This document shows, one piece after another, positions 41,887-51,421 of a stretch of DNA of 64,000 nt. How positions within the stretch are numbered: the first letter of the stretch is position 1; the number at the start of each line of letters is the position of its first letter. The notes beneath the pieces were generated by a model. The model ran no database searches. It saw only the letters and a program-made list of their open reading frames with translations, and was not told the DNA's origin. This stretch comes from Microbispora sp. H11081. GTDB lineage: Bacteria > Actinomycetota > Actinomycetes > Streptosporangiales > Streptosporangiaceae. A program made the translations under genes and the position numbers. The stretch covers positions 1 to 64,000 of the forward strand of contig NZ_JABBWV010000018.1 of NCBI RefSeq assembly GCF_012999535.1. The letters run 5' to 3'.

Positions 41887-43377
41887 GTGCCCAGAACCAC
41901 GCGTACGCCGCGAAGGGAGAAAGCGCGAAGCGAGGGCGCGCGAGTGGACGGGCTTCGTGATCCGGATGTCGAGACCTTCGTCGGCATGATGGGGACGCGC
42001 ATCCGCGCGGACGCCGAGACGGTCGGAGTCGACCTCCGGACGCTGGAGATCCAGGTAAGACTGCACCTGCCCCGGTTGAGCAGGCCGGCCATCGCCGGCT
42101 GGTCTCCGGACAAGGTGTACGAGGAGATACGGCTGCAGGCCGTCGTCAGGGCGGCCCAGGTGCGTCAGTCCGCGCAGGACGCGGCGGACCAGGCGCACGC
42201 CTCCGTGCTCCTCAACGTGCACAAGGCACACCGCGACCTGAGCCTGTCGTTCACCGACGGCTACCGCACCCGCCTGCGCTTCGCCGAGGTCAGGCCGAGC
42301 GTGGGCCATCTCGTGCAGTCGAGGCTGCACTACCTGCACAGCGAGAGGGCCGACACCGTCGCCCAGTTCGGGCTGTTCCTGCCGGGCGCGACGCTGCCGC
42401 TCACGTACGTCGCCTTCTCGCGCTGCGACCGTCAGTACGTCCTGGACGCGCTCACCGGGCACGGGCTGGACGTGAGTCCGGACCGGATAATGGTCCTGAC
42501 GAGAATGCACGGGCTGGCGGGAATTCCGGCGAACCTGATGAGCCTGACGATCGCCCACGCGGCCCGGCGGATCAGGGCGGAAAACGCCGGGGATTATGTC
42601 ATCACGGCATACAACCCGATGCTCGGATTCGACGGCACCGCGTTTCTCGCGTCGGGTTTCACGCCGATCGCCCTTTCACCGGTGGCCTATCGCTACGACG
42701 ACAAAGGCCTTTTCCAAACACGCCGGATATCCGGTGATTCGGTGCCCCAACTCCTGGACACCCCGGACAACGTGCTCATGGTCCTCGGCGTCACCGCGGC
42801 GGCGAAGCGGAACGTCGCCGGGATCGGAGACCTGATCAGGGTGTCGCACCGGATCCACTCCGGCGGCGACCTCGTGCGACCCGTCAAGACGGACTTCACC
42901 GCGCCGGAGTGGACCGAGCGCCTGCTCGGCTACCGCAGGACCCTGGAGCCCTGCTGGTCGGACCGCACGGCCCATCCCCGGTATCAGGAGCCGACGGTCG
43001 CGGCGGGCGACCCCCGGGGGCAGTGCGGCGTCACCTCCGTCTGGCTCGCCCGCAGGCTGCGCACCGACCTGCTGCTCGAACCCGTGTACTGCTACGGGCG
43101 CCTGCGGGTCGGCCGCGACGACGCCGAGGACGTGAGCCACCACTGCTGGGTCGAGATCGGCCCCTCCCACGACCCCCGGCGGTTCGTCCTCGACCTCACC
43201 GGCGACCAGTCGGAGGGCGTACGCGAGCCGATCGTCCTGGGCGAGCACCGGGCGCTCGCCGGCCGGGGCCTGCGGTACGAGGCGGCGGCGCGCCTGCGCC
43301 TCGACGAACTGCCGAAGGACCGGGTCTGGCCGCGTTTCCTGGCGATGGAGGACCGGCTGCGGGAGGCCGAGAGATGA
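41887..43377 (+). CDS. Uncharacterised two-domain protein: acyltransferase-like plus YunG-like cysteine domain
   Basis: About 496 residues. The middle (roughly 110-300) resembles GNAT/Mom-type acyltransferases: LTRMHGLAGIPANLMSLTIAHAARRI followed by ITAYNPMLGFDGTAFLASGFTPI. The C-terminal part has a Cys (QCGVTSVWLARRL), His (SHHCWVEIG) and Asp (FVLDLTGDQ) in the order of YunG-like and transglutaminase/papain-like folds. The combination is not familiar to me. GTG 41887 is chosen because GGAG lies five bases upstream and the preceding 130 bp look like promoter sequence. The next gene starts in its stop codon (ATGA), so the pair is translationally coupled. Confidence 0.6.
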   Translation: MPRTTRTPRREKARSEGARVDGLRDPDVETFVGMMGTRIRADAETVGVDLRTLEIQVRLHLPRLSRPAIAGWSPDKVYEEIRLQAVVRAAQVRQSAQDAADQAHASVLLNVHKAHRDLSLSFTDGYRTRLRFAEVRPSVGHLVQSRLHYLHSERADTVAQFGLFLPGATLPLTYVAFSRCDRQYVLDALTGHGLDVSPDRIMVLTRMHGLAGIPANLMSLTIAHAARRIRAENAGDYVITAYNPMLGFDGTAFLASGFTPIALSPVAYRYDDKGLFQTRRISGDSVPQLLDTPDNVLMVLGVTAAAKRNVAGIGDLIRVSHRIHSGGDLVRPVKTDFTAPEWTERLLGYRRTLEPCWSDRTAHPRYQEPTVAAGDPRGQCGVTSVWLARRLRTDLLLEPVYCYGRLRVGRDDAEDVSHHCWVEIGPSHDPRRFVLDLTGDQSEGVREPIVLGEHRALAGRGLRYEAAARLRLDELPKDRVWPRFLAMEDRLREAER

Positions 43378-44480
43378 GGGCGCGGGTCGCGGAGAGGCCT
43401 CCCGGCACGGCCGGGGTCAGGCCCTCGGTGCTGCTGCTGTCGTCCGACAGCAGGAGGAGGTACGCGGAGGACGTCCTGACGGCGCTGGCCCTGCCCAGAG
43501 GGGCGATCATCCAGTTCAGGTACGAGACCGACTATGTGGCGGGCGTCCTGCAACAGGCGATCGCGGACGGCTCCGCCGTCGGCAGGCGCTGCCTCGTGGC
43601 CTTCCTGGCGGACCGGGAGTCGCCCGTGGCGGAGCCGTTCGTCGTGCCCGTGCGTTTCGCCACGGTCGTGACGACCGCCTGCGTCGCCGACATGGCCGTG
43701 TTCCGGCTCAGGGTGGACGACTACGCCAACCTGGAGGAGTTCCCGCTGGCCGAGGCGGAGATCAGGGCCAAGGGCGGCTGGTTCGTGGACAGGCTCGCGG
43801 AGGCCAACGGCGGGCGCTGGTATCCGGCCACCACCAGGTTCCCCGACCTCCACCTGCACGACAGACCCGGCGACGACCCCGTCGCATGGCTCGGGGTGGC
43901 CCGGCGGCTCGCGCGGCACCCCACCTTCCGGTCCTCCTGCTTCGTCCGCACCGAGAAACCGCTGCTCGGCAGGGACAGGACGGGCGCGCTCGACGCCGAG
44001 GGCCGCCTGCTCCTGAGCGACGGCGACACGGTGAAGATGCGGGTCAGCTTCTACTCCGAGGGCTACACGCCGGCCCAGAAACGGCTCGTCTGCGCGACCG
44101 ACGGCACCTTCCTGAAGATCGCGTCGGACGACTCCTACGACGTGGCGTCGCGCTACGACACGGTCGAGTTCTGGCTGAGGCCCGAGACGCTGGCCTACGA
44201 CGCGCTCGCGCGGGTCGGGATCAGGCTGGCCGTCGACACCAGGGCGGGCACGGCTCCCGAGGGCGACTCACTGACGACGAGCGCCGGGTTTCCCGTGGTC
44301 GTGCGCCGCTCGCGGTCGCGGCTCCTCACGCGGGTGTCGGCCAGCGCCGCCGGGGCCTTCCTCGTCGCCCTGCCCGCCATACTCGGGCCGGGCGCCGACC
44401 TGCCCTGGCGGGTGCTGTACGCCGTCTGCGGAGCGGCCCTGCTCGCCGTCGCGAACATCGTCATCTCCCACGGCCGGTGA
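43374..44480 (+). CDS. Uncharacterised protein with two C-terminal membrane helices
   Basis: The 368-residue product starts at ATG 43374, overlapping the stop of the previous gene. Residues 18-175 form an alpha/beta domain (PSVLLLSSDSRRRYAEDVLTALALPRG, CLVAFLADRE, FRLRVDDYANLEEFPL) and residues 200-320 a beta-rich part (VKMRVSFYSEGYTPAQKRLVCATDG, YDVASRYDTVEFWLRPET). The end has two hydrophobic helices (AGAFLVALPAIL and VLYAVCGAALLAVANIVI). I do not recognise the family. Its last 213 bp overlap the convergent HD-domain gene. With its partner it makes a candidate membrane-linked effector or sensor unit. Confidence 0.65.
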   Translation: MRARVAERPPGTAGVRPSVLLLSSDSRRRYAEDVLTALALPRGAIIQFRYETDYVAGVLQQAIADGSAVGRRCLVAFLADRESPVAEPFVVPVRFATVVTTACVADMAVFRLRVDDYANLEEFPLAEAEIRAKGGWFVDRLAEANGGRWYPATTRFPDLHLHDRPGDDPVAWLGVARRLARHPTFRSSCFVRTEKPLLGRDRTGALDAEGRLLLSDGDTVKMRVSFYSEGYTPAQKRLVCATDGTFLKIASDDSYDVASRYDTVEFWLRPETLAYDALARVGIRLAVDTRAGTAPEGDSLTTSAGFPVVVRRSRSRLLTRVSASAAGAFLVALPAILGPGADLPWRVLYAVCGAALLAVANIVISHGR

Positions 44481-45113
44481 CACCCCGCCGGAGAACAGGT
44501 GCGGGCGCCGTGCGAACTCCCGGCACAGCTCGTCGAACAACGGCAGCAGTGCCGGGCAGCTCATGCGGATCTTCCGCCTGGCCGTGATCTCGGTGCGCTT
44601 GTACGCGGCCCAGGTCGGCCGCAGCGGGTGGTGGTCGGCCAGCAGCACGTTGACGTGGGGGAGCAGCTTGTCGAGGGCGTAGACGAACCTGCTCTCGGGG
44701 TCGTGCTGCGCCGTGTAGCCGTACAGGTCCTCCACCAGCCAGGGGAACGTCCCGCCGAAGTCACGGCTGATGATCTCCCGCGCCTCCTCCTCGCGTACGG
44801 CCTTCTTCTCGCGTTCCGCCGGGCCGGCGTAGACCGAGACGTCCCCCGCGTGGACCTCGGGCAGGTCGTGGACCAGCGCGTACCTGGCGATCTTCCCCGG
44901 ATCCAGGGTCTCGTCGACCAGCGGGGCGAGGCAGACCGCGGCCAGGCCCAGGGCGAAGGAGTGCTCCGCGTCGTTCTCCTGCCGGGTGACGTCCTGCGGC
45001 ACCACCGAGGACCGTTCGATCGCGTACGGAGGGAATACCAGTTCGCGCATGAGGGCCATCAGCGTGCTCGCGCCGACCCGGGAGCCGGTGTTATTCGCGT
45101 CGTCCCTCGCCAT
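44268..45113 (-). CDS. HD-domain phosphohydrolase (YfbR/HDDC2-like) with long antisense tail
   Basis: The first 200 residues are an HD-domain nucleotidase-type protein: QENDAEHSFALGLAAVCL (His of the AEHS block), YALVHDLPEVHAGD (HD motif) and VYALDKLLPHVNVLL. Members dephosphorylate deoxynucleoside monophosphates. ATG 45113 has GAGG seven bases upstream. The frame continues for about 75 further low-complexity residues after RRPHLFSGG, lying antisense to the membrane helices of the convergent gene. Typical family members stop near residue 200, so a normal stop codon may have been lost. Possible roles are nucleotide-pool control or defence. Confidence 0.78.
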   Translation of the reverse strand: MARDDANNTGSRVGASTLMALMRELVFPPYAIERSSVVPQDVTRQENDAEHSFALGLAAVCLAPLVDETLDPGKIARYALVHDLPEVHAGDVSVYAGPAEREKKAVREEEAREIISRDFGGTFPWLVEDLYGYTAQHDPESRFVYALDKLLPHVNVLLADHHPLRPTWAAYKRTEITARRKIRMSCPALLPLFDELCREFARRPHLFSGGVSPAVGDDDVRDGEQGRSADGVQHPPGQVGARPEYGGQGDEEGPGGAGRHPREEPRPRAAHDHGKPGARRQ

Positions 45114-45543
45114 CGGGCCGCCTCGCATTGTTTCGCCCGTACGCGGCCACGGCGTTTCGCGCACGGCCTTGTCGTCAGAGTAGCGGAGCATTCGACAACG
45201 CAGCGCGGAGTGTTTCCAATGAATGGTCGCGAAAAGCCGAATACCAGTTCGGTAATCGGCAGTTCCGCATTTCGGGCCGCATAATCCCGGGGCGATATCG
45301 GGACGGCCGCCCCGGGCTCCTTCGCGCCGGCGGCCTACATGTTGATCTATTGACAGGGCGCTTCTCTGACCTGCAGCGACGCGGGCGTATGGCCTTTGGC
45401 CTGGGGAAATGCGGTCTCGCCGTATCTCATTAGATGAGCCATACGGCTGTGGCAAGCGAACGGGCCAGGTGCACGAACACCTGACCCGCTCCAAGTCCCA
45501 TCACCTGCCAGCGTCGATCATGAGGCCGCCCCCGTAAACGGGC
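45114..45543. other. 430-bp intergenic region with two hairpins and shared motifs
   Basis: Two inverted repeats are clear: 45419-45447 (GCCGTATCTCAT against ATGAGCCATACGGC, with a 2-base bulge) and 45461-45488 (CGGGCCAGGTG/CACCTGACCCG, one mismatch, loop CACGAA). The second lies 56 bases beyond the end of the minus-strand gene at 45544 and may terminate it. GTTGATCTATT (45341-45351) and TCGCCGTATC (45417-45426) also occur near 7.8 kb. No gene is supported. Confidence 0.6.
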
Positions 45544-45945
45544 TCACGCTCCGCGGGCCTCCTGGAAGACCTCACGGGCGACGCGATAGCTGTCGAACGC
45601 CCGGGCCGCGCCCGCGTACGCCTCGATGTGCACGAACGCCTCCACGATCTCCTCCGGGGTGACGCCGTTGTTGAGCGCGATGCGCAACTGCCCGCGCAGC
45701 GGTTCGAGCGTGCCCAGGGTCGCGGCGATCGTCACGGAGACGAGGGCGCGGGTGCGGGTGCCGAGGACGTCGGTACGCGGCCACGCGTCGCCGAAGGTGT
45801 GCAGGGTGGCCAGGCGCATGAAGTCCGCGGCGTTGGCCGGCTCGCCCGGGCCGGGTTCCAGGAACGGCTCCAGTCTCCCGCCGAGCAGGCGCGCGGCGGT
45901 GTCGAGCGCTGCCTCGTAGCCGGGTTCCCGCAGGGTGTCGGTCAT
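45544..45945 (-). CDS. Carboxymuconolactone decarboxylase family protein
   Basis: The 133-residue protein has the CMD core RTRALVSVTIAATLGTLEPLRGQLRIALNNGVTPEEIVEAFVHIEAYAGAARAF (shown here only to mark the region), with the GVTPEEI helix and the His/Tyr of HIEAYAG. It has no CxxC pair, so an AhpD-type thiol peroxidase role is unlikely; a gamma-CMD-like decarboxylase or structural relative fits better. ATG 45945 has GGAAGG seven bases upstream. It is the last gene of a three-gene operon with an aldo/keto reductase and an aldehyde dehydrogenase. Confidence 0.85.
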   Translation of the reverse strand: MTDTLREPGYEAALDTAARLLGGRLEPFLEPGPGEPANAADFMRLATLHTFGDAWPRTDVLGTRTRALVSVTIAATLGTLEPLRGQLRIALNNGVTPEEIVEAFVHIEAYAGAARAFDSYRVAREVFQEARGA

Positions 45946-45961
45946 GGTGATGCCTTCCGGA

Positions 45962-46981
45962 TCAGTGCTGGGGGCGCGCGTTGAGCGCGCCATACTGGCC
46001 GCCGAGCACCTGCGCGGGGTCGAACAGGCCCGACAGGTAGGCGACGTCGTCCGCGCTCAGCGGAACGGCCGTCGCGGCGGCGTTCTGGCGCGCGTACTCC
46101 GGCCGCTTGGTGCCGGGGATGGGCGCGATGTCGTACGGCTGGGCGAGGAGCCAGGCCAGGGCCACCTGGCCCGGGGCGTGCCCGCGCTCGGCGGCGAACG
46201 CCTTCAGCCCCTCGACGAGGCGGAGGTTGCCGGCGAAGTTCTCCTCCTGGAACTTGGGCAGGGTCGAGCGGAAGTCGTCACCGTCGAACGAGGTCTGGCT
46301 GGTGAAACGGCCGGCAAGCGCGGCCCGCCCCAGCGGGCTGAACGGGACGAAGGTGATGCCCAGGTCGCGGCAGGCGGGCAGCACCTCCTGCTCCACCTCG
46401 CGGGCCCAGAGCGAGTACTCGCTCTGGAGGGCCGAGATCGGCGCCACGGCGGACGCCCGGTGCAGGATGTCCGGACCGACCGAGCTGAGCCCGATCGCGC
46501 GCACCTTGCCCGCGGTCACCAGCTCGGCCATCGCGCCGACGGTGTCCTCGATCGGCACGGTGGTGTCGTGGCGGTGGACGTAGTAGAGGTCGATGTGGTC
46601 GACGCCGAGGCGGCGCAGGCTGGCCTCGCAGGCGGCGGCCACGTACTCGGGGCGTCCGTCGAAGACCACGCCGCCGTCCGAGGGCCGCGCCCCGAACTTG
46701 GTGGCCAGGACCACCCGGTCCCGCAGCCCGCGCACGGCGCGGCCGAGCAGTTCCTCGTTGTGGCCGAAGCCCTTCTGGGACTGTCCGGTGGCCGCGCCGG
46801 CCGCGCCGTAGATGTCGGAGGTGTCGAAGAAGTCGATGCCGGCGTCGACGGCGGCGTGGATCGTGGCGATGGACTCCGCCTCGTCGGCGTCGCCGTAGAA
46901 CTGCGACATCCCCATGCAGCCCAGGCCGATCGGCCGGACGGAGATGTCGGTGTGCCCGAGGGTGATGCGGGCTTCGCGCAT
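45962..46981 (-). CDS. Aldo/keto reductase
   Basis: The 339-residue TIM-barrel protein shows [27 protein letters not shown] (catalytic Asp and Tyr), LATKFG (Lys), DLYYVHRHD (His), [11 protein letters not shown] and [10 protein letters not shown] (NADPH site), all typical of the AKR13-like group that reduces aldehydes and ketones. GGAGG lies seven bases before ATG 46981. It is 14 bp after the aldehyde dehydrogenase and 16 bp before the CMD gene, so the three are co-transcribed. Confidence 0.9.
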   Translation of the reverse strand: MREARITLGHTDISVRPIGLGCMGMSQFYGDADEAESIATIHAAVDAGIDFFDTSDIYGAAGAATGQSQKGFGHNEELLGRAVRGLRDRVVLATKFGARPSDGGVVFDGRPEYVAAACEASLRRLGVDHIDLYYVHRHDTTVPIEDTVGAMAELVTAGKVRAIGLSSVGPDILHRASAVAPISALQSEYSLWAREVEQEVLPACRDLGITFVPFSPLGRAALAGRFTSQTSFDGDDFRSTLPKFQEENFAGNLRLVEGLKAFAAERGHAPGQVALAWLLAQPYDIAPIPGTKRPEYARQNAAATAVPLSADDVAYLSGLFDPAQVLGGQYGALNARPQH

Positions 46982-46995
46982 GATGGTCCTCCCTT

Positions 46996-48432
46996 TCAGG
47001 CGGCGATGGTCTTGTACTCGACGTACTGGGCGAGGCCCGCGACGCCGAACTCGCGGCCGATGCCGCTGCTCTTGTAGCCGCCGAAGGCGCCGTCGAAGGT
47101 CGGGGCGGCGCCGTTGACGGTCAACCACCCGGTACGGATCCTGCGGGCGACCTCGATGCCGTGCTCCCGGTCGGCGGTCCACACGCCGCCGCCGAGGCCG
47201 TACTCGGAGTCGTTGGCGATGCGGACGGCGTCGTCCTCGTCGTCGAACGGGATGACGACCAGGACGGGGCCGAAGATCTCCTCGCGGGCGATCCGCATGT
47301 CGCTGTCGACGTCGGCGAACAGCGTCGGACGGACGTAGTACCCGCCCTCCAGCCCGTCAGGCGTCTCCAGGCCGCCGGTGACCAGCCGGGCGCCTTCGGC
47401 GATGCCGATCTCGATGTAGGAGCGCACCCGCTCCAGCTGGTCGGCGCGGACCATCGGCCCGATGAAGGTCTCCGGGTCGGAGGGGTCGCCGACCCGGACG
47501 TCCTCCATCATGGCGGCCAGCGCCGCGACGACCTCCTCGTAGCGGCTGCGCGGGGCGAGGATGCGGGTGTGGGCCACGCAGTTCTCGGCGTTGTTGCCCA
47601 GCGACAGGGCCTGCAGGCCGGCCACGACCGCCGTCAGGTCGGCGTCCTCAAGGATGATCGAGGCGGACTTGCCGCCCAGCTCCAGGCTGACCCGCTTGAG
47701 CTGCTCGCCGGCGACGGAGGCGATGCGCCGGCCGGCCGCGGTGGAGCCGGTGAAGGCGATCTTGTCGACGCCGGGGTGGGCGACCAGGTACTCGCTGGTC
47801 TCGCGGCCCGCCGGCAGGATGCTCACCACTCCCTCGGGCAGCCCGGCCGCGTCGAAGACCTCGGCGAGCGCCAGGGCGTCCAGCGCCGTCTCCGGGGAGG
47901 CCTTCAGGACGACCGTGCAGCCGGCGAGCAGCGCGGGAACCAGCTTGACCAGGGCCGACTGGTGTGGGGCGTTCCACGGGATCACCGCCGCCACCACGCC
48001 GACGGGCTCCCGGCGCAGCCGCGTCGTGGCGTCGCCGACGGCGCCCACCTCCTCCTCCCAGCCGAGGGCGGCGGCGGCGCGCACGTACGCCTCCGTCATC
48101 TCCGGGAGGGACTGCAGGTGCGTCCAGCGGGTGAACCACAGCGGCGAGCCGTTCTCGGCGGTGACCAGGGCCGCGAACTCCTCGGCGCGGACCGCGTAGA
48201 GCTTGGAGAACCGCTCCACGACGGCGCTCCGTTCCTGCGGGCTCATCCGGGGCCAGGGGCCCTCGTCGAACGCCCGGCGGGCGGCGGCGACCGCCCGGTC
48301 GACGTCGGCGGGGGCGGCGTGCGGCGCGGTCCCGACCAGCGAGCGGTCGTGCGGGGAATGCACCTCCAGGACGTCCGCGGTGGCCGGGGCGACCCACTGG
48401 CCGCCGATGTACAGGTTCGGGTAAGTGATCAC
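46996..48432 (-). CDS. Aldehyde dehydrogenase
   Basis: The 478-residue enzyme carries [35 protein letters not shown] (cofactor and Asn regions), [11 protein letters not shown], the general-base Glu in [12 protein letters not shown], the catalytic Cys in [15 protein letters not shown] and [13 protein letters not shown]. It should oxidise an aldehyde to an acid with NAD(P)+. GTG 48432 is selected because GAGGAG lies seven bases upstream. It is the first gene of the ALDH-AKR-CMD operon, divergent from the TetR regulator with three operator copies in between. Confidence 0.9.
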   Translation of the reverse strand: MITYPNLYIGGQWVAPATADVLEVHSPHDRSLVGTAPHAAPADVDRAVAAARRAFDEGPWPRMSPQERSAVVERFSKLYAVRAEEFAALVTAENGSPLWFTRWTHLQSLPEMTEAYVRAAAALGWEEEVGAVGDATTRLRREPVGVVAAVIPWNAPHQSALVKLVPALLAGCTVVLKASPETALDALALAEVFDAAGLPEGVVSILPAGRETSEYLVAHPGVDKIAFTGSTAAGRRIASVAGEQLKRVSLELGGKSASIILEDADLTAVVAGLQALSLGNNAENCVAHTRILAPRSRYEEVVAALAAMMEDVRVGDPSDPETFIGPMVRADQLERVRSYIEIGIAEGARLVTGGLETPDGLEGGYYVRPTLFADVDSDMRIAREEIFGPVLVVIPFDDEDDAVRIANDSEYGLGGGVWTADREHGIEVARRIRTGWLTVNGAAPTFDGAFGGYKSSGIGREFGVAGLAQYVEYKTIAA

Positions 48433-48452
48433 GGAAACGCTCCTCGGATAGG

Positions 48453-48514
48453 TGTCCACCGGACCTTTACGACTATAGCGGTCCAGTGGACACGTATCAA
48501 GTGTCCGATGGACC
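48453..48514. promoter_or_regulatory. Three copies of a 13-bp TetR-type operator
   Basis: TGTCCACCGGACC (48453-48465), GGTCCAGTGGACA (48480-48492) and TGTCCGATGGACC (48502-48514) are near-palindromes with shared core GTCCA/TGGAC. The last two also form a larger inverted repeat: 48478-48493 pairs with 48501-48516 at 14 of 16 positions around a 7-base spacer. They lie between the ALDH operon and the TetR gene and cover the likely promoters of both. Confidence 0.85.
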
Positions 48515-48559
48515 GCTAATGTGGGAGCAGTCGTGATCCGCGATGCGCGAGGAGGTTCG

Positions 48560-49222
48560 ATGGACGAGGTGGAGGCGCCGTCCTTCCAGCGGGCCCGGCG
48601 GCCCGAGCACCGGGAGCTCCGCAAGCAGGAGATCCTGGACGCCGCGGAGGCGCTGCTGGCCGAGATGCCCGCCGAAGAGATCAGCCTCCGCGAGCTCGCG
48701 CGCCGGCTCGGGGTGTCCAAGACGCATGTGGTGCGTTATTTCGAGAGCCGCGAGGGCGTCTTCCTCGGGCTGCTCGCGAGGCTCCGGCTGGCCTGGCTCG
48801 ACGCGCTGGCGGACGAGTGGCCGGCCCCGCCGTGCGAGCCCGACCAGGTGATGCGGGCCTGGGCCGATTCGCTCGCCGCCCGGCCGGTCCTGTGCCAGCT
48901 GTGGAGCCTGCTGCCGGCCGTCCTGGAGCGGAACGTCTCCGCCGGCACCGTGCGCGCCTACAAGTTCAACGACCTGGAGCACCGCACCCGGCTGGCGGGG
49001 CTGGTCAGGGAGCGGGTGCCGGCCCTCGGCGCGGGTGACGCTCTCACGCTGACGCAGTACGCCGTCGTCGCGCTGGTGGGCCTGTGGTCGTTCAGCAACC
49101 CGACCCCGACCATCGTCGAGGCCACGTCCGACCCCCGGCTCGCGGGCTCCCGGGTGGACTTCGCCACCATGTACGGCGAGATCCTGCAGACCACCCTCGC
49201 CGGTCTGCTCGCCCGCGCATGA
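48560..49222 (+). CDS. TetR-family transcriptional repressor
   Basis: The N-terminal HTH is clear (ILDAAEALLAEMPAEEISLRELARRLGVSKTHVVRYFESREGVFLGLL as region; SLRELARRLGVSKTHVVRYF is the recognition part). The 160-residue remainder is a helical ligand-binding domain. ATG 48560 follows GAGGAGG. It is divergent from the aldehyde dehydrogenase operon, and the three symmetric sites between them are its probable operators, controlling both directions. The inducer is likely an aldehyde or related small molecule. Confidence 0.9.
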   Translation: MDEVEAPSFQRARRPEHRELRKQEILDAAEALLAEMPAEEISLRELARRLGVSKTHVVRYFESREGVFLGLLARLRLAWLDALADEWPAPPCEPDQVMRAWADSLAARPVLCQLWSLLPAVLERNVSAGTVRAYKFNDLEHRTRLAGLVRERVPALGAGDALTLTQYAVVALVGLWSFSNPTPTIVEATSDPRLAGSRVDFATMYGEILQTTLAGLLARA

Positions 49223-49266
49223 GCCGCCCCCGGTTCAGCGGACCGGCTGGTAGATGTAGTGCCCGT

Positions 49267-50667
49267 TCACATGTTGATCATGTGCCCGGCCAGGCCGTGG
49301 ATCGCCTCCTTCACCGCCTCGCCCAGCGTCGGATGGGCGTGCACGTTGCGCGCCACCTCGTGCACCGTGAGGTCCCACTGCTGGGCCAGGGTCAGCTCGG
49401 GCAGCAGTTCTGTCACCTCGGGCCCGATGAGGTGGGCGCCGAGGAGCTCGCCGTACTTCGCGTCGCTGAGGACCTTGACGAACCCGGTCGGGTCGCCCAG
49501 GCCGTGCGCCTTGCCGTTCGCGGTGAACGGGAACTTGACCACCTTCACGTCGAAGCCCTGCTCGCGCGCCTGGGCCTCGGTGTAGCCGAAGCTCGCGATC
49601 TGCGGCTGGCAGTAGGTCGCCCGGGGGATCATCACGTAGTCGAGCTCCATCGTCTCCGCGCCCGCGATCGTCTCGGCGGCGACGATGCCCATCGACTCGG
49701 CGGCGTGGGCCAGCATGAGCTTCGCGGTGACGTCCCCGATGGCGAAGATGTGCGGCACGTTCGTGCGGCAGCGGCCGTCCACGGCGATCGCGCCGCGCTC
49801 GGTCAGCTGGACGCCGGTGTTCTCCAGGCCGTACCCCTCGACGCGCGGCTGGAAGCCGATGGCCTGCAGCACCTTGCCGGCCTCCAGCACGGAGGTCTCG
49901 CCGTTCCTCGACACCGTTACCCGCACCCTGTCGCCGCTGTCGTCGATCGACTCGACCCGGGTTGACGTCAGCACCTCGATGCCGAGCCGCCGGTAGCGCC
50001 GCGCCAGCTCCGCCGACACCTCCTGGTCCTCCAGCGGGACGATCCGGTCGAGGAACTCGACGATCGTGACCTTCACGCCGTAGTTGTGCAGGACGTACGC
50101 GAACTCGACGCCGATGGCCCCGGCGCCCGCGATGATCACACTGTCCGGCAGCGTCTCGCTGAGGATCTGCTCCTCGTACGTCACCACGCGCTCGGACAGG
50201 GACGTGCCGGGCAGCAGGCGGGTCGTCGCCCCGGCCGCGATGATGCAGTGGTCGAACGTGACCGTCCGCACGGAGCCGTCCGCGCCGCGCACCTCCATGG
50301 AGTCCGGCCCGGTGAACGCGCCCCGGCCGTCGTACTCGGTGATGCCGTTCTTCTTCATCAGGTAGTGGACGCCCTTGACCCGCCCGTCCGCGACCTGGCG
50401 GCTGCGGCGGAACGCCGCGCCGTAGTCGAGGGTGATCGGGCCGTCCGCCTGGATGCCGAACGTCTTGGTCTCGTTCGTCAGGATGTGGGCGAGCTCGGCG
50501 TTGCGCAGCAGCGCCTTGGAAGGGATGCAGCCCACGTTGAGGCAGACCCCGCCCCAGTAACGCTCCTCGACGACCGCCGTGCTGAGCCCGAGCTGGGCCG
50601 AGCGGACCGCGGCGGTGTATCCGCCGGGCCCGGCGCCGAGGACCACGACATCGTAATGATCGGTCAT
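49267..50667 (-). CDS. lpdA: Dihydrolipoyl dehydrogenase
   Basis: The 466-residue flavoprotein has the FAD motif [20 protein letters not shown], the redox disulfide in [13 protein letters not shown], the NAD motif [40 protein letters not shown] and the C-terminal active-site His/Glu in [13 protein letters not shown]. It re-oxidises dihydrolipoamide of the pyruvate/2-oxoglutarate dehydrogenase complexes. It stands alone, without E1/E2 genes next to it, as is usual for the shared E3 of actinomycetes. Start at ATG 50667. Confidence 0.95.
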   Translation of the reverse strand: MTDHYDVVVLGAGPGGYTAAVRSAQLGLSTAVVEERYWGGVCLNVGCIPSKALLRNAELAHILTNETKTFGIQADGPITLDYGAAFRRSRQVADGRVKGVHYLMKKNGITEYDGRGAFTGPDSMEVRGADGSVRTVTFDHCIIAAGATTRLLPGTSLSERVVTYEEQILSETLPDSVIIAGAGAIGVEFAYVLHNYGVKVTIVEFLDRIVPLEDQEVSAELARRYRRLGIEVLTSTRVESIDDSGDRVRVTVSRNGETSVLEAGKVLQAIGFQPRVEGYGLENTGVQLTERGAIAVDGRCRTNVPHIFAIGDVTAKLMLAHAAESMGIVAAETIAGAETMELDYVMIPRATYCQPQIASFGYTEAQAREQGFDVKVVKFPFTANGKAHGLGDPTGFVKVLSDAKYGELLGAHLIGPEVTELLPELTLAQQWDLTVHEVARNVHAHPTLGEAVKEAIHGLAGHMINM

Positions 50668-50792
50668 GTACCGGACCCTACGCCGCCGGGACGGTCCGGC
50701 CCGCGCGGGGGCCGTCCCATCGCGGCGCCGGATGGACCGGGCCGCCGCGGGTAAGGGCGACGTACGCCGACCAGAGGGAGGAGTGACGGACC

Positions 50793-51191
50793 ATGAGCGA
50801 GTTCGAGCGTTCGCGCAGGATGCCCGCGCCGGCCGACCAGGTCTTCAGCCGGGCGTCCGACATCGGCGGACTCGATCTCTGGATGCCCCGCGACCTGCAC
50901 GTGCACGCGGAGGAGCCGCCGGCGGTCACCGTCCACGAGGACGCGACCGGGCAGGACGAACGCGCGCTGCTGCGGGCCGAGCGGGAGCAGCTGCGGATGG
51001 AGTGGGGCACGCGTGACGTGGACCGGTACGCCGGATGGCTGCAGGTGGCCGGCATCGACGACGACAGCAGCGACGTGACGGTCCACCTGTCCTTCTTCGA
51101 CGAGGGGCACACGCCCCCGGCGGAGACGGTCGAGCGGGCCCTGGACGAGAGCCTCGAACGGCTGGCCGAGCAGGTGCGCCAGGCGGCCTGA
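50793..51191 (+). CDS. SRPBCC family protein
   Basis: The 132-residue sequence shows a START/Bet v1-like layout: [30 protein letters not shown] at the N-terminus, strand-rich middle and an amphipathic C-terminal helix ([22 protein letters not shown]). A GAGGAG lies about a dozen bases upstream of the ATG. Divergent from lpdA. Ligand and role are unknown; it is related only in fold to the SRPBCC protein at 1896-2300. Confidence 0.75.
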   Translation: MSEFERSRRMPAPADQVFSRASDIGGLDLWMPRDLHVHAEEPPAVTVHEDATGQDERALLRAEREQLRMEWGTRDVDRYAGWLQVAGIDDDSSDVTVHLSFFDEGHTPPAETVERALDESLERLAEQVRQAA

Positions 51192-51201
51192 CCACCCGCG
51201 C

Positions 51202-51417
51202 CTATTCGGCCGCGCCCGGGTCGTCGGCCTCCTCCTCCCCGTGTCCCCGTCCCGCGGCGGGGGCGGGGGGCAGGGGAGGCGCGAACGACGAGGCCCGGGC
51301 GCCGGCCAGGCCGAGCACCTGGCGTATCCACGCCTCCAGGCCCGTCGGGTCCGGCGGCGCGAGTGGGTCCTGCCGGCCGGGTTCCCCGGGCCCCCGCCCG
51401 GGAGCGGCCGCGGTCAC
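51202..51417 (-). CDS. Possible small hypothetical protein
   Basis: A 71-residue frame begins at GTG 51417, four bases past the stop of the luciferase-fold gene, and could be translated by coupling. It is rich in Pro, Gly and Ala with one amphipathic helix (GLEAWIRQVLGLAGARAS) and an acidic end. There is no recognised family, and the composition could be chance in high-GC DNA. Confidence 0.3.
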   Translation of the reverse strand: MTAAAPGRGPGEPGRQDPLAPPDPTGLEAWIRQVLGLAGARASSFAPPLPPAPAAGRGHGEEEADDPGAAE

Positions 51418-51421
51418 GCCG

